Positions 41,188-50,625 are shown, numbered from the stretch's first letter. The stretch is 64,000 bases of DNA from Catellatospora tritici (GCF_019083965.1 NZ_JAHRCY010000012.1:124001-188000), one strand, 5' to 3'. Notes: generated from the sequence alone by a model not told the origin. Program-made: numbers and translations.

Positions 41188-41645
41188 CAGCCCATCGTGT
41201 CAGGGGCACCCTTGACCGGGCCGACGATGTCGGCGGTGATCCAGCCGCCGTAGAAGTCGCCGGGCTGCGCCGTGACCGGCTCGCCGTCGACGGTGCACCG
41301 GTCGAACTTCGACGGGTAGAACGCCAGCAGCCCCGCCAACTGCTCGTATCCGGGCGAGGGCTGCTCGTACGACCACGCCGCCCGGCGCACCACCTCGTCG
41401 CCCACGACCGCGTCCCAGTACGTTGCGACGCCCTTGAACTCGCAGAACGATTCATGGTCCACGCGCCGCACCGGCACCAGTACGCCGGCGGGCGGCACGT
41501 AGTACACGGGCGGATGGGACGTCTCCAGCACCCGCACGGCGTCCCGGCTGTCCACGACGACCTGCCCCGCGTGAGTCACCACGACGCGCCGCGCCGTGCG
41601 CTCCACCCGGGGCGGACGCGGGTAGTCCCACACCGATTCGACCAT
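41184..41645 (-). CDS. DUF427-family protein
   Basis: The 153-residue product shows the DUF427 pattern: SVWDYPRPPRVE, VDSRDAVRVLETSHPPVYYVPP, ESFCEFKGVATYWDAVVG, and WSYEQPSPGYEQLAG. These proteins adopt a beta-tent fold of unknown activity and are common in actinomycetes. Start ATG 41645 is preceded by AAGG; an upstream in-frame ATG would add 11 residues. It is coupled to the esterase gene downstream. Confidence 0.88.
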   Translation of the reverse strand: MVESVWDYPRPPRVERTARRVVVTHAGQVVVDSRDAVRVLETSHPPVYYVPPAGVLVPVRRVDHESFCEFKGVATYWDAVVGDEVVRRAAWSYEQPSPGYEQLAGLLAFYPSKFDRCTVDGEPVTAQPGDFYGGWITADIVGPVKGAPDTMGW

Positions 41646-41691
41646 GTGCTCGACCTTAGCCGCATGCTGCGGTAACACGGCGGCGCCGGGG

Positions 41692-43158
41692 TCATCCGAC
41701 CCCGGCGAGCGCCTTCTTCCGCTCCGGCTCGGCGGCGTCGCGCTGGACGGCCACCGCCGGGCCGAGCGCCCGGACGATGTCCTCCACCCGCGCCTTGGCG
41801 TCGCCGAACAGCATCGAGCTGTTGTCCCGGAAGAACAGCGGATTCTGCACGCCCGCGTACCCGGCGGCCATGGACCGCTTGAACACGACCACGTGCTCGG
41901 CCTCCCACACCCGCAGCACCGGCATCCCGGCGATCGGGCTGCCCGGGTCGGCCGCGGCCGGGTTCACGGTGTCGTTGGCGCCGATCACCAGGACCACGGA
42001 GGTCCCGGCGAAGTCGTCGTTGATCTCGTCCATCTCCAGCACGATGTCGTACGGCACGTTCGCCTCGGCCAGCAGCACGTTCATGTGTCCGGGCAGCCGC
42101 CCCGCGACGGGGTGGATGCCGAAGCGCACCTGCACTCCCCGGGCGCGCAGCAGCCGGGTCAGCTCCGCGACCGGCCCCTGCGCCTGCGCCACGGCCATGC
42201 CGTACCCGGGCGTGATGATCACCGAGGTGGCGTCGCGCAGCAGCGCCGCGGTCTCGACCGCGCTGGTCTCGTGGTGCGTGCCGTAGTCGGTGTCGTCGGC
42301 CGGCCCGGCCTCGATCCCGAACCCGCCCGCGATGACGGAGATGAACGACCGGTTCATCGCCTGGCACATGATGTACGACAGGTACGCGCCCGACGAGCCG
42401 ACCAGCGCCCCGGTGACGATGAGCAGGTTGTTGTTCAGCAGGAAGCCGGAGGCGGCCGCGGCCCAGCCGGAGTAGCTGTTGAGCATCGACACCACCACCG
42501 GCATGTCGCCGCCGCCGATGGACGCGACCAGGTGCCAGCCCAGTGCCAACGCCAGCACGGTCACCCCGACCAGCAGCGCCAGCGTCGGCCCGGCTACGAA
42601 GAAGCCGGTGAGCACCCCGAACCCGGCCAGCGCGGCCAGGTTGAGCAGGTTGCGACCCGGCAGCATCAGCGGGCTGGACGAGATCCGCGCCGACAGCTTC
42701 AGGTACGCCACGATCGAGCCGGTGAAGGTGACGGCCCCGATGAACACGCCGACGAACACCTCGCCGTGGTGGATGCGCAGCATCGCCCCGGCCAGTTCGG
42801 TGTGGTCGGCTCCCTCGACCTCGAGATAGCCGCTCCAGCCGACCAGCACGGCGGCCAGGCCGACGAAGCTGTGCAGAATGGCGATCAGCTCCGGCATGCC
42901 GGTCATCTGCACGACGCGGGCGCGCCACAGACCGATCCCGCCGCCGACGAGCATCGCACCGGCGAGCACCGCCCCGGCGGTGGCGTCGATGCTGCGGGAG
43001 GCCAGCGCGACGGTGGCGATCAGCGCGACGGCCATGCCGCTGATGCCGAAGACGACCCCGGCTCGGGCGCTGTCGTGCCGGGACAGTCCGGCGAGGCTGA
43101 GGATGAACAGCAAAGCGGCGACGATGCAGGCAGCCTGCACCGCGGTGGCGGCGGTCAT
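41692..43158 (-). CDS. pntB: NAD(P) transhydrogenase beta subunit
   Basis: This 488-residue protein has eight to nine N-terminal membrane helices, the conserved GGGDMPVVVSMLNSYSGWAAAA segment and a C-terminal NADPH domain with SVIITPGYGMAVAQAQ and VLVIGANDTVNPAA. It forms the proton-translocating transhydrogenase with PntA, exchanging hydride between NADH and NADP+ in the cytoplasmic membrane. It starts eight bases after pntA on the same strand. Confidence 0.95.
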   Translation of the reverse strand: MTAATAVQAACIVAALLFILSLAGLSRHDSARAGVVFGISGMAVALIATVALASRSIDATAGAVLAGAMLVGGGIGLWRARVVQMTGMPELIAILHSFVGLAAVLVGWSGYLEVEGADHTELAGAMLRIHHGEVFVGVFIGAVTFTGSIVAYLKLSARISSSPLMLPGRNLLNLAALAGFGVLTGFFVAGPTLALLVGVTVLALALGWHLVASIGGGDMPVVVSMLNSYSGWAAAASGFLLNNNLLIVTGALVGSSGAYLSYIMCQAMNRSFISVIAGGFGIEAGPADDTDYGTHHETSAVETAALLRDATSVIITPGYGMAVAQAQGPVAELTRLLRARGVQVRFGIHPVAGRLPGHMNVLLAEANVPYDIVLEMDEINDDFAGTSVVLVIGANDTVNPAAADPGSPIAGMPVLRVWEAEHVVVFKRSMAAGYAGVQNPLFFRDNSSMLFGDAKARVEDIVRALGPAVAVQRDAAEPERKKALAGVG

Positions 43159-43166
43159 TGGTTTGA

Positions 43167-44747
43167 TCAGCCCTTCGAGAACATGCCGAGCATGCGCCGG
43201 GTGACGGCGAACCCGCCGACGATGTTGATGGTGGCCAGCAGGATGGCCGCGCAGGCCAGCACGGTGACGGTGACGTCGCCGTGCCCGATCTGCAGCAGGG
43301 CGCCGACCACGATGATGCCGCTGATGGCGTTGGTGACCGACATCAGCGGGGTGTGCAGCGCGTGGTGCACCTTCCCGACGACGTAGTAGCCGATGACGAC
43401 GGCGAGCACGAAGACGGTGAAGTTGCCGGTGAACTCCCGCGGCGCGAACGCGGTGACCGCGAACAGCACCGCCGCCGCCAACCCGACCAGGGCGTACGTC
43501 CGCGACGGTTTCCGGGCGGGCTTCTCCTGCGGCGCGGGTGGGGCCGCGGGTGTGGCGGGTGTGGCCGAGACCTGCACCGGCGGCGGGGGCCAGGTCTTCT
43601 CCCCGTCGCGCACGACGGTCATGCCGCGCACGATCACGTCGTCGAAGTCGACCGACAGCCGCCCGTCCCTGTTCGGGGTGAGCAGCTTCATCAGGTTGAC
43701 CAGGTTGGTGCCGTACAGCTGCGAGGCCTGGGTGGCCAGGCGCCCGGCCAGGTCGGTGTAGCCGATGATGGTGACGCCGTTGGCGGTGACGACCGCCTGC
43801 CCCGCGACCGTGCCCGCAACGTTGCCGCCCTGCGCGGCGGCCATGTCGACGATGACGCTGCCGGGCCGCATGCTCGCCACCTGCTCGGCGGTGATCAGCT
43901 TCGGGGCGGGACGGCCGGGGATCAGCGCGGTGGTGATGATGATGTCGACGTCGGCGGCCTGCTCGGTGTAGAGGTCGGCGGCGCGGCGGTCGTAGTCGGC
44001 GGAGGTCTGCCGGGCGTACCCGTCGGTGCTCGACTCCTGCACGGCGGCGACGGTCAGGAACTCCCCGCCCAGCGAGCGGACCTGCTCGGCGACCTCGGGG
44101 CGCGGGTCGGTGGCGCGGACCACCGCGCCGAGGCTCTTGGCGGCGCCGATGGCGGCCAGCCCGGCGACCCCGGCCCCGGCGATCAGGACCTTGGCCGGGG
44201 GAACCTTGCCCGCGGCGGTCACCTGACCGGTGAAGAAACGGCCGAACGCGTGCGCGGCCTCGACCACGGCCCGGTAACCGGCGATGTTGGCCATCGAGCT
44301 GAGCACGTCCATCGACTGGGCACGGGAGATGCGCGGCACCGCGTCCATGGCCAGGACGGTCACCGGCCGCTGTGCGAGAGCCTCGACAAGCTCGGGCCGG
44401 ATGGCGGGGCCGATCAGGCCGATCAGGACGGCGCCGGGTCGCAGCCTGGCGATCTCGTCGGGCGAGGGCGGCTCGACCTTGACGATGACGTCGGCCTGCC
44501 AGCACTCGTCCCGGCTGCGAATCTTCGCGCCGGCGGCCGTGTACGCGTCGTCGGAGAAGCTCGACCGGGCACCGGCGCCGGACTCGACCTCCACCTCGTA
44601 CCCGAGCTCGACCAGTGCTTTCACCGTCGCCGGGGTCGCGGCCACGCGGGTCTCCCCGGCCCCCGACTCCGCCGCCACGGCCAGCCGCTGGGCCGTCCCC
44701 TCCGGCACGGGCACATCCTGCCCCTGCCGCTGCATGCCACGTTGCAT
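43167..44747 (-). CDS. pntA: NAD(P) transhydrogenase alpha subunit (fused PntAA-PntAB type)
   Basis: The 526-residue product resembles Escherichia coli PntA in being a single chain: the NAD-binding domain with ETRVAATPATVKAL, VLIAGAGVAGLAAIGAAKSL and GGNVAGTV; a proline/alanine linker near 400-420 (PATPAAPPAPQEKPARKP); and a C-terminal membrane part with four helices ending in GGFAVTRRMLGMFSKG. Several starts are possible; ATG 44747 follows a weak AGGGCGG, and GTG 44780 would add 11 residues. Extra residues before ETRVAATP look unconserved. It is co-transcribed with pntB. Confidence 0.93.
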   Translation of the reverse strand: MQRGMQRQGQDVPVPEGTAQRLAVAAESGAGETRVAATPATVKALVELGYEVEVESGAGARSSFSDDAYTAAGAKIRSRDECWQADVIVKVEPPSPDEIARLRPGAVLIGLIGPAIRPELVEALAQRPVTVLAMDAVPRISRAQSMDVLSSMANIAGYRAVVEAAHAFGRFFTGQVTAAGKVPPAKVLIAGAGVAGLAAIGAAKSLGAVVRATDPRPEVAEQVRSLGGEFLTVAAVQESSTDGYARQTSADYDRRAADLYTEQAADVDIIITTALIPGRPAPKLITAEQVASMRPGSVIVDMAAAQGGNVAGTVAGQAVVTANGVTIIGYTDLAGRLATQASQLYGTNLVNLMKLLTPNRDGRLSVDFDDVIVRGMTVVRDGEKTWPPPPVQVSATPATPAAPPAPQEKPARKPSRTYALVGLAAAVLFAVTAFAPREFTGNFTVFVLAVVIGYYVVGKVHHALHTPLMSVTNAISGIIVVGALLQIGHGDVTVTVLACAAILLATINIVGGFAVTRRMLGMFSKG

Positions 44748-44917
44748 GCCGCCCTGCTGCTCCACTGCCTCTCCCGTCACGCAGTGACCCCGAACTGGAT
44801 CGAGATCACGGTCCATGGTGTGGCCACCGGACGCCCGCGTCAATGTACGCGCCGCCTAGATCACACCAGTGATGGCCGATGTCCGACGACGACAGTCACG
44901 CACCGGCGCCCGGCCGG

Positions 44918-45205
44918 TCAGACATCGACGGTGAGGCGGACCGAGACCTGGTCGCCGAGTTCGAGCCGCTCGGCGCGGCGCACCGACGCCTTCACCGGCA
45001 CGATGTAGCGCCCGTCCTTGGGCCACAGGGACGTCGTCCAGCCGGTCACGCCGATCCGCGCCGCCACCGGGATCATGCCCCAGCCGTAGGTGACCTGCGC
45101 CGACGCCGCCTCGATCGCCGCGCACTGCTCGTCGGGCACGGTGACGAAGTGCCACGGCGCCGGTCCTCGCCAGAACCAGATCTCACCGTCGAATTGCAGG
45201 TCCAT
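44918..45205 (-). CDS. DUF1905-domain protein
   Basis: This 95-residue single-domain protein matches DUF1905: FDGEIWFWRGPAPWHFVTVP, then YGWGMIPVAARIGVTGWTTSLWPKDGRYIVPVKASVRRAE. The fold is a small beta barrel of unknown function. ATG 45205 is preferred over the upstream in-frame ATG because the domain begins at once. It is monocistronic on the minus strand, between the pnt operon and the deazaflavin reductase gene. Confidence 0.85.
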   Translation of the reverse strand: MDLQFDGEIWFWRGPAPWHFVTVPDEQCAAIEAASAQVTYGWGMIPVAARIGVTGWTTSLWPKDGRYIVPVKASVRRAERLELGDQVSVRLTVDV

Positions 45206-45260
45206 GCGGGCCAGAATAGGGGCAGTCACCGATGGCGGCAGCCCCGTCGACGCGCGCGAC

Positions 45261-45695
45261 TCAGGCGGGGTCGAGGACGAACACCGGGATCTCGCGGGTG
45301 ACCTTCTTCTGGTACGAGTCGTAGGTCGGGAACGCCTCGACCGCCCACTGCCACCACTGCTCGCGTTCGGCCCCGGTGACCAGCCGCGCGTGGTACGGCT
45401 TGCGCACCGGCCCGTCCTGCAGCATCACGTCGGGGTGGGCGACGATGTTGTGGTACCAGTCCGGGTTGTTCGGCGCACCGCCGACCGAGGCGACCAGGGC
45501 GTAACTGCCGTCGTGCTCGACCCGCATCAGCGGCGTCTTGCGGATCTTGCCGGACTTGGCGCCGCGCATCGTCACCACGATGACCGGCATCCCCATGATC
45601 GTGTTGCCTTTGGCCCCGTCGCTCGCCTCGTACTCGGCGACCTGCTTTACCGACATCGGCCACGTTCCGGGGGCGTACTCCCCTGTCAGCTCCAT
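45261..45695 (-). CDS. Deazaflavin (F420)-dependent nitroreductase family protein
   Basis: The 144-residue product has the Ddn/F420 split-barrel pattern: VIVVTMRGAKSGKIRKTPLMRVEHDGSYALVASVGGAPNNPDWYHNIVAHPD (about 45-97), which forms the F420-binding pocket. Such proteins reduce quinones or other electrophiles with F420H2. ATG 45695 is chosen from MELTGEYAPGTW, with an extension of eight residues possible. It agrees with an F420-making actinomycete host. Confidence 0.9.
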   Translation of the reverse strand: MELTGEYAPGTWPMSVKQVAEYEASDGAKGNTIMGMPVIVVTMRGAKSGKIRKTPLMRVEHDGSYALVASVGGAPNNPDWYHNIVAHPDVMLQDGPVRKPYHARLVTGAEREQWWQWAVEAFPTYDSYQKKVTREIPVFVLDPA

Positions 45696-45937
45696 TCCAC
45701 GCAGTGTAGGCCGATCCACCCGGACGGCCCGCCTGCCGGCGCCGGACGCGTGTCCACAGGCTGCTTAGGCGTCGTTCAGATGAGAACGCAGGCTTGGTCA
45801 CGTCCGCCAAGCCTTCCTAGGAGGATGGATTGGTAGACCAAGGATCCGGCTCGAAGCTTGGCACTCTGGACACGCGGCTTCTCGATATGGTCGGCGAGCA
45901 GACCGGGCCAGGCGGGTGTGACACGGAGGAGGCCGAC

Positions 45938-46747
45938 GTGCGAGTCAGCATGGTGACCGACAGCGAACGGGCCGGGCGGACCAATGAGGACTTCGTCGGA
46001 GCGGTCGCGAACGCTGTGGTGCTGCTCGACGGGGCGGGTATCCAGGGCATCGAGTCCATCTGCCGACACGGCGTCGCGTGGTACACCCACCGCCTCGGCG
46101 GCGCGCTGCTGCACCGGCTGTCCGTCGAGGACGGCCGCGACCTGTCCGTGCTGCTGGCCGAGGCGATCGACGAGCTGGCCGACGCGCACCGCGACACGTG
46201 CGACCTGACGAACCCGAGCAGCCCGTCGGCCACCGTGGCCGTGCTGCGCTTCGACGGTGACCGGGCCGACCACCTCCTGCTCGGCGACAGCGTGATGGCG
46301 CTGGACCGGGTCGACCTCCCGCCGCTGGTCCTCGACGACCGGCGGGAGGTCGACATCCGACAGCCGCTGCTGGACGCGCTGTACGCGCAGGAACCAGGCA
46401 CTGCCGCGTACGAGCAGGTCCGGGTGGAGGCGGTGACCGCGATGCGGGCCAACCGCAACCAGCCTGGCGGGTTCTGGGTGGCCAAGGACGATCCGAACGC
46501 CGCCGCCGAAGCGATCACGGGCAGCCTGCCGCTGGCCGAGCTGACCGCTGCGGCGCTGCTCAGCAACGGGGCCAGCCGCATCGCCGACCGGTATGCCCTG
46601 GCCGACTGGCCCGAGGTGCTGACCCTGCTCGGCACGCACGGTCCAGCCGAGATCATCCGGCGGGTACGGGAGGCCGAGCGCCAGCCGGGAGGTGCGGTCC
46701 CCGACGACGCGACGGTCGCCTACTGCGTACCGCCGCGGTTAGCATGA
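45938..46747 (+). CDS. PP2C-like phosphatase-domain protein
   Basis: The 269-residue product (from GTG 45938 behind GGAGGAGG) has a diverged PP2C start, VTDSERAGRTNEDFVGAVANAVVLLDGAG, where the aspartates bind metal, then ATVAVLRFDGDRADHLLLGDS and a late DDATVAYC motif. It resembles bacterial PPM phosphatases but several metal-site residues are replaced, so activity is uncertain. An in-frame TTG at 45830 has an equally good AGGAGG site and would add 36 residues. It is followed 31 bases later by the hydroxyacid oxidase gene. Confidence 0.8.
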   Translation: MRVSMVTDSERAGRTNEDFVGAVANAVVLLDGAGIQGIESICRHGVAWYTHRLGGALLHRLSVEDGRDLSVLLAEAIDELADAHRDTCDLTNPSSPSATVAVLRFDGDRADHLLLGDSVMALDRVDLPPLVLDDRREVDIRQPLLDALYAQEPGTAAYEQVRVEAVTAMRANRNQPGGFWVAKDDPNAAAEAITGSLPLAELTAAALLSNGASRIADRYALADWPEVLTLLGTHGPAEIIRRVREAERQPGGAVPDDATVAYCVPPRLA

Positions 46748-46778
46748 TCGCCCCACCCGGCGCCAGCGAGGACCAGCC

Positions 46779-48095
46779 ATGACCGACCCCTCCCCGACCA
46801 CTGCCGCGACCGACCCGGCGCTGCCCGGCGGCGGTGTCGGCAGGCAGCGGCAGGGCGTGATCTATCGCGACGGCGTCAGCGGCCGCGTCCCCACCGTGCC
46901 GACCGCCTATCCGGCGCTGCGGAAGCGGGCCGAGCGGGTCCTGTCGCGCAAGGCGTACGCCTATGTCGCGGGCGGTGCCGGGATGGAGACCACCGACGCG
47001 GCCAACCGCGCGGCGTTCGACCGGTGGCGGATCGTGCCCCGGATGCTGCGCGACGTGTCGGCGCGCGACACCTCGGTGGAGCTGTTCGGGCGGCGACTGA
47101 GCGCACCGCTGCTGCTGGCCCCGATCGGGGTGCTGGAACTGGCGCACGCCGAGGCGGACGTCGCGGTGGCGCGGGCGGCCGCCGCCGAAGGGGTCCCCTA
47201 CATCCTGTCCACGCAGGCGTCGCGGCCGATGGAGGAGGTCACGGCGGCGATGGGCCAGGGACCGCGCTGGTTCCAGCTCTACTGGAGCCGGTCGGAGGAG
47301 CTGGTCGGCAGCTTCCTGGAGCGGGCCGAGGCCAGTGGCTGCGAGGCGCTGGTGGTCACGCTCGACACGACGCTGCTGGGCTGGCGCGCCCGCGACCTGG
47401 ACCTGGGGTCGCTGCCGTTCAGCCGGGGGCAGGGCATCGCGCAGTACACGAGCGACCCGGTGTTCGCCCGGCTGACGGCCGAGCGGGCCGCCCAGCCGAA
47501 GTCCGGCCCGGCGCCGCGGGTCACTCCGGCGGCGATCGGCTCGCTGGTCTCGATCGCGCGCCGTCACCCGGGCTCGACGCTGCGCAACCTGGTCTCGCCG
47601 CTGCCGCGCGCGGCCGTGGAGACGTTCCTCGACATCTTCTCGCGCCAGGATCTGACCTGGGGCGATCTGGCCCGGCTGCGGGCGCGTACGAAGCTGCCGA
47701 TCGTGCTCAAGGGGCTGCAGCACCCCGACGACGCCCGCCGGGCGCTGGACGCCGGGATGGACGGGGTGATCGTGTCCAACCACGGCGGACGGCAGGTCGA
47801 CGGCGCGACCGGTTCGCTCGACGCGCTGCCCGGGATCGTCGACGCGGTGGCCGGGCGGGTGCCGGTGCTGTTCGACAGCGGGGTGCGGGGCGGGGCTGAC
47901 GTGGTCAAGGCGCTCGCGCTGGGCGCGCGGGCGGTGTGCGTCGGGCGGCCCTACTTCTACGGCCTGGCCTTGGCCGGGGAGCAGGGGGTGCGGGAGGTCA
48001 TCCAGAACCTGCGCGCCGAACTGGACCTGACCATGGCCCTGTCCGGCTGCGCGTCCCTGGCCGACGTCACGCCGGAGCTGCTGGTCCGCGCGTGA
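46779..48095 (+). CDS. FMN-dependent alpha-hydroxy-acid oxidising protein
   Basis: This 438-residue TIM-barrel flavoprotein is of the lactate 2-monooxygenase/lactate dehydrogenase class. Motifs include YVAGGAGMETTDAANRAAFDRW near the start, LLLAPIGVLELAHAEADVAVARAA, WFQLYWS and the active-site SNHGGRQVDGATGSLDALP (catalytic His335), then FDSGVRGGADVVKALALGARAVCVGRPY for FMN phosphate. It should oxidise an L-2-hydroxy acid. The long Pro/Thr-rich N-terminus is typical of the lactate monooxygenase-like group. It ends convergently over the TetR gene by 29 bases. Confidence 0.92.
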   Translation: MTDPSPTTAATDPALPGGGVGRQRQGVIYRDGVSGRVPTVPTAYPALRKRAERVLSRKAYAYVAGGAGMETTDAANRAAFDRWRIVPRMLRDVSARDTSVELFGRRLSAPLLLAPIGVLELAHAEADVAVARAAAAEGVPYILSTQASRPMEEVTAAMGQGPRWFQLYWSRSEELVGSFLERAEASGCEALVVTLDTTLLGWRARDLDLGSLPFSRGQGIAQYTSDPVFARLTAERAAQPKSGPAPRVTPAAIGSLVSIARRHPGSTLRNLVSPLPRAAVETFLDIFSRQDLTWGDLARLRARTKLPIVLKGLQHPDDARRALDAGMDGVIVSNHGGRQVDGATGSLDALPGIVDAVAGRVPVLFDSGVRGGADVVKALALGARAVCVGRPYFYGLALAGEQGVREVIQNLRAELDLTMALSGCASLADVTPELLVRA

Positions 48096-48654
48096 GGCCG
48101 GTGAAGACGACCGAGCACATCTCCTCGGCGATCTGCGCCGGGGTCTTCGGGCCGTCGGCGCGATACCAGGTCGGCATACTGGTGGTCACCCCGAAGATCA
48201 TCCAGGAGATGGTTTCCGGGGACGCCGTCGCCGAAAAGTCGCCGCGCTGCTGCCCGTCCCGGATGACCCCGCGGACGAGGTCGAGGTAGCGGCGCCAGCG
48301 GTCGCGCAGGGTCTGCCAGTGCTCGTGGTCCAGTCGGCTGGACTCGCGGCTGAAGATCGTGGCGGCGGTGATGTGCTCGGCGGTGCTGGCCACGACGTCG
48401 GCGACGATCGCGCGCAGCGCTGCCTCGGGCGCCAGGCCCCGGGCCAGGATCGCCTCCAGGCCCGCCAACTGGGCGGCCAGCACCGAGCCGTAGATCTCGA
48501 AGAGCAGCTCCTCCTTGGACGGGAAGTAGTAGTAGAAGCTGCCCTTGGTGACCCCGGCCCGGGTGACCACCTGCTGCACGGACGCGCCGTCGTAGCCCGC
48601 CTCGGCGAAGACGCTGATGGCGGCGGCGACCAGGCGCGAGCGCGCGTCGTCCAT
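48067..48654 (-). CDS. TetR-family regulator of the acyl-CoA dehydrogenase operon
   Basis: This 195-residue TetR protein has its helix-turn-helix in VFAEAGYDGASVQQVVTRAG and VTKGSFYYYFPSKEELL, then an alpha-helical ligand domain resembling KstR2/FadR-type acyl-CoA sensors. ATG 48654 overlaps the acyl-CoA dehydrogenase stop by one base (TGATG). A palindrome upstream of that gene is the probable operator. Release by an acyl-CoA is inferred. Confidence 0.9.
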   Translation of the reverse strand: MDDARSRLVAAAISVFAEAGYDGASVQQVVTRAGVTKGSFYYYFPSKEELLFEIYGSVLAAQLAGLEAILARGLAPEAALRAIVADVVASTAEHITAATIFSRESSRLDHEHWQTLRDRWRRYLDLVRGVIRDGQQRGDFSATASPETISWMIFGVTTSMPTWYRADGPKTPAQIAEEMCSVVFTGLTRGPAAPA

Positions 48655-50465
48655 CAGAAGGCGTCCGCCGGTACGTCCATCAGGGCGTTGTCGGTGCGCT
48701 CCAGCACCGCCCGCCGCGCGGACAGCTCCGGCAGCACGGTGGTGGCGAAGAACCGGGCCACGGCCAGCTTGCCGGTGTAGAAGGCGGTCTCGGTGCTGCC
48801 CGCGGCCAGTGCGGCGCCCGCCACCGCCGCCTGCCGGGTGAGCAGGTAACCGATGAGCAGGTCGCCGAAGCTCATCAGCAGCCGGGTGGTGTTCTGGCCG
48901 ACGCGGTAGATCTCGGCCGGGCTCTCGGCGGAGTCGCGGGTCCAACCGAGCATGGTCGCGGCCATCGTCCGCACCTCGGCCAGCGCCTCGCGCAGCGCGG
49001 CCGCCTCGGTCTTGAGTTCGCCGCGCTGCTCCAGACCGGTCACGAACTCTTCGATCTCGCCGGTGACCAGGCCGAAGGCGACCTCGCGGTCGCGGACCAC
49101 CTTGCGGAAGAAGAAGTCCTGCCCCTGGATGCCGGTGGTGCCCTCGTACAACGTGTCGATCTTCGTGTCGCGCAGGTACTGCTCCATCGGGTAGTCCTGC
49201 AGGAAGCCCGAGCCGCCCAGCGTCTGCAGCGACAGCGCCAGCAGCTCGTACGACCGCTCGGAGCCGACGCCCTTGACGATCGGCAGCAGCAGGTCGTTGA
49301 CGCTGGCCCCGAGCTCGTGCCCGCGGTCGAGCCAGTCGGCGGTGTAGAGGTACACGGCGCGCAGGCCCTCGGCGTACGCCTTCTGCAGCATCAGCATCCG
49401 GCGCACGTCCGGGTGGTGGTCGATGGTGACGCGCGGGGCCGTCTTGTCGGTCATCCGGGTCAGGTCGGCGCCCTGCACCCGCTGGCGGGCGTAGTCGAGC
49501 GCATTGAGGTACCCGGTCGACAGCGCGGCGATCGCCTTGACGCCGACCTGCATCCGGGCCGACTCGATCACCTTGAACATCTGCGCGATGCCGTCGTGCA
49601 CCTCGCCGACCAGCCAACCCTTGGCCGGCACGCCGTGCGCGCCGAAGGTCAGCTCGCAGGTGGTGGAGACCTTCAGGCCCATCTTGTGCTCGACGTTGGT
49701 GACGAACACGCCGTTGCGCTCACCCAGCTGCCCGGTCTGCGGGTCGATGTGGAACTTCGGCACCAGGAACATGGACAAGCCCTTGGTGCCGGGACCACCG
49801 ACACCCGGCGTGTCCACCGGGCGGGCCAGCACGAAGTGCATGATGTTGTCGGCCATGTCGTGCTCGGCCGAGGTGATGAACCGCTTGACGCCCTCGATGT
49901 GCCAGGAGCCGTCGGGCTGCGGGACCGCGCGGGTGCGCCCGGCGCCGACGTCGGAACCCGCGTCGGGCTCGGTCAGCACCATGGTGGCGCCCCAGCCGTT
50001 CTCGATCATCAGTTCGGCGAGGCGCCGCTGCTCGGGGGTGCCCATGGTGTGCAGCAGACCGCCGAAGCCGGGGCCGCCGGCGTACATGTAGACCGGCGCG
50101 TTGCCGCCCTGGACCAGCTCGATCAGCGCCCACCACAGGGCCCGGGGCGCGGCGGTGCCGCCCGCCTCCACCGGCAGGTCCAGGCGCCAGAACTCGGCGT
50201 CCATGTACGCCCGGTAGGCCCGGCGCAGCGACTCGGGCATGGTCACCGAGTAGGTGGCGGGGTCGTAGCGGGGCGGGTTGCGGTCGCCGTCGCGGTACGA
50301 ATCGGAGATGACGCCGGTGGCGAGCCGGTCGACCTCGTCGAGCATCGTCACGGCCGTCTGCCCGTCGAGGTCGGCGAACCGGCCGTGCCCGAGGGCGGCC
50401 CCGGTGCCGAGCACCTCGAACAGGTTGAAGCGGAGGTCGCGCACGTTGCTGCGGTAGTGGCTCAT
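48654..50465 (-). CDS. Acyl-CoA dehydrogenase with C-terminal extension (FadE type)
   Basis: The 603-residue product is of the long, roughly 600-residue acyl-CoA dehydrogenase group. It shows MVLTEPDAGSDVGAGRTRAV (FAD/substrate), VKRFITSAEHDM, MGLKVSTTCELTFG, LQTLGGSGFLQDYPMEQYLRD and the catalytic glutamate in YEGTTGIQGQDFF, followed by the C-terminal domain. It begins fatty-acid beta-oxidation of some acyl-CoA. ATG 50465 has GGGAG at eight bases; ATG 50474 is alternative. It is coupled to TetR, and an ACCGGT-centred palindrome lies upstream. Confidence 0.94.
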   Translation of the reverse strand: MSHYRSNVRDLRFNLFEVLGTGAALGHGRFADLDGQTAVTMLDEVDRLATGVISDSYRDGDRNPPRYDPATYSVTMPESLRRAYRAYMDAEFWRLDLPVEAGGTAAPRALWWALIELVQGGNAPVYMYAGGPGFGGLLHTMGTPEQRRLAELMIENGWGATMVLTEPDAGSDVGAGRTRAVPQPDGSWHIEGVKRFITSAEHDMADNIMHFVLARPVDTPGVGGPGTKGLSMFLVPKFHIDPQTGQLGERNGVFVTNVEHKMGLKVSTTCELTFGAHGVPAKGWLVGEVHDGIAQMFKVIESARMQVGVKAIAALSTGYLNALDYARQRVQGADLTRMTDKTAPRVTIDHHPDVRRMLMLQKAYAEGLRAVYLYTADWLDRGHELGASVNDLLLPIVKGVGSERSYELLALSLQTLGGSGFLQDYPMEQYLRDTKIDTLYEGTTGIQGQDFFFRKVVRDREVAFGLVTGEIEEFVTGLEQRGELKTEAAALREALAEVRTMAATMLGWTRDSAESPAEIYRVGQNTTRLLMSFGDLLIGYLLTRQAAVAGAALAAGSTETAFYTGKLAVARFFATTVLPELSARRAVLERTDNALMDVPADAF

Positions 50466-50529
50466 CTGCGGCATCTCCCGGGTCCGGATAGTGACGCTCC
50501 GATCCCACCGCCCGGCGCCGCCCTTGTCA

Positions 50530-50547
50530 ATACTGACCGGTCGGTAT
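50530..50547. promoter_or_regulatory. TetR operator of acyl-CoA dehydrogenase operon
   Basis: ATACTGACCGGTCGGTAT is an 18-bp palindrome with one mismatched pair, 65 bases upstream of the dehydrogenase start. ACCGACCGGTCGGT-like palindromes are typical operators of TetR regulators of acyl-CoA metabolism in actinomycetes; binding by the co-transcribed TetR is inferred. Confidence 0.7.
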
Positions 50548-50625
50548 GACGCTCCCGCCCAGCCACCCATCCGTCCTCCCATGACACTCCTCCCCCGCCC
50601 AGCGCCCACGCTGTCACATCAGATG

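Noticed and set aside
38818..41253. An 811-codon plus-strand open frame through the TPR and esterase loci
   Set aside because: It is out of frame with the recognised TPR protein and antisense to the esterase; composition is non-protein-like.
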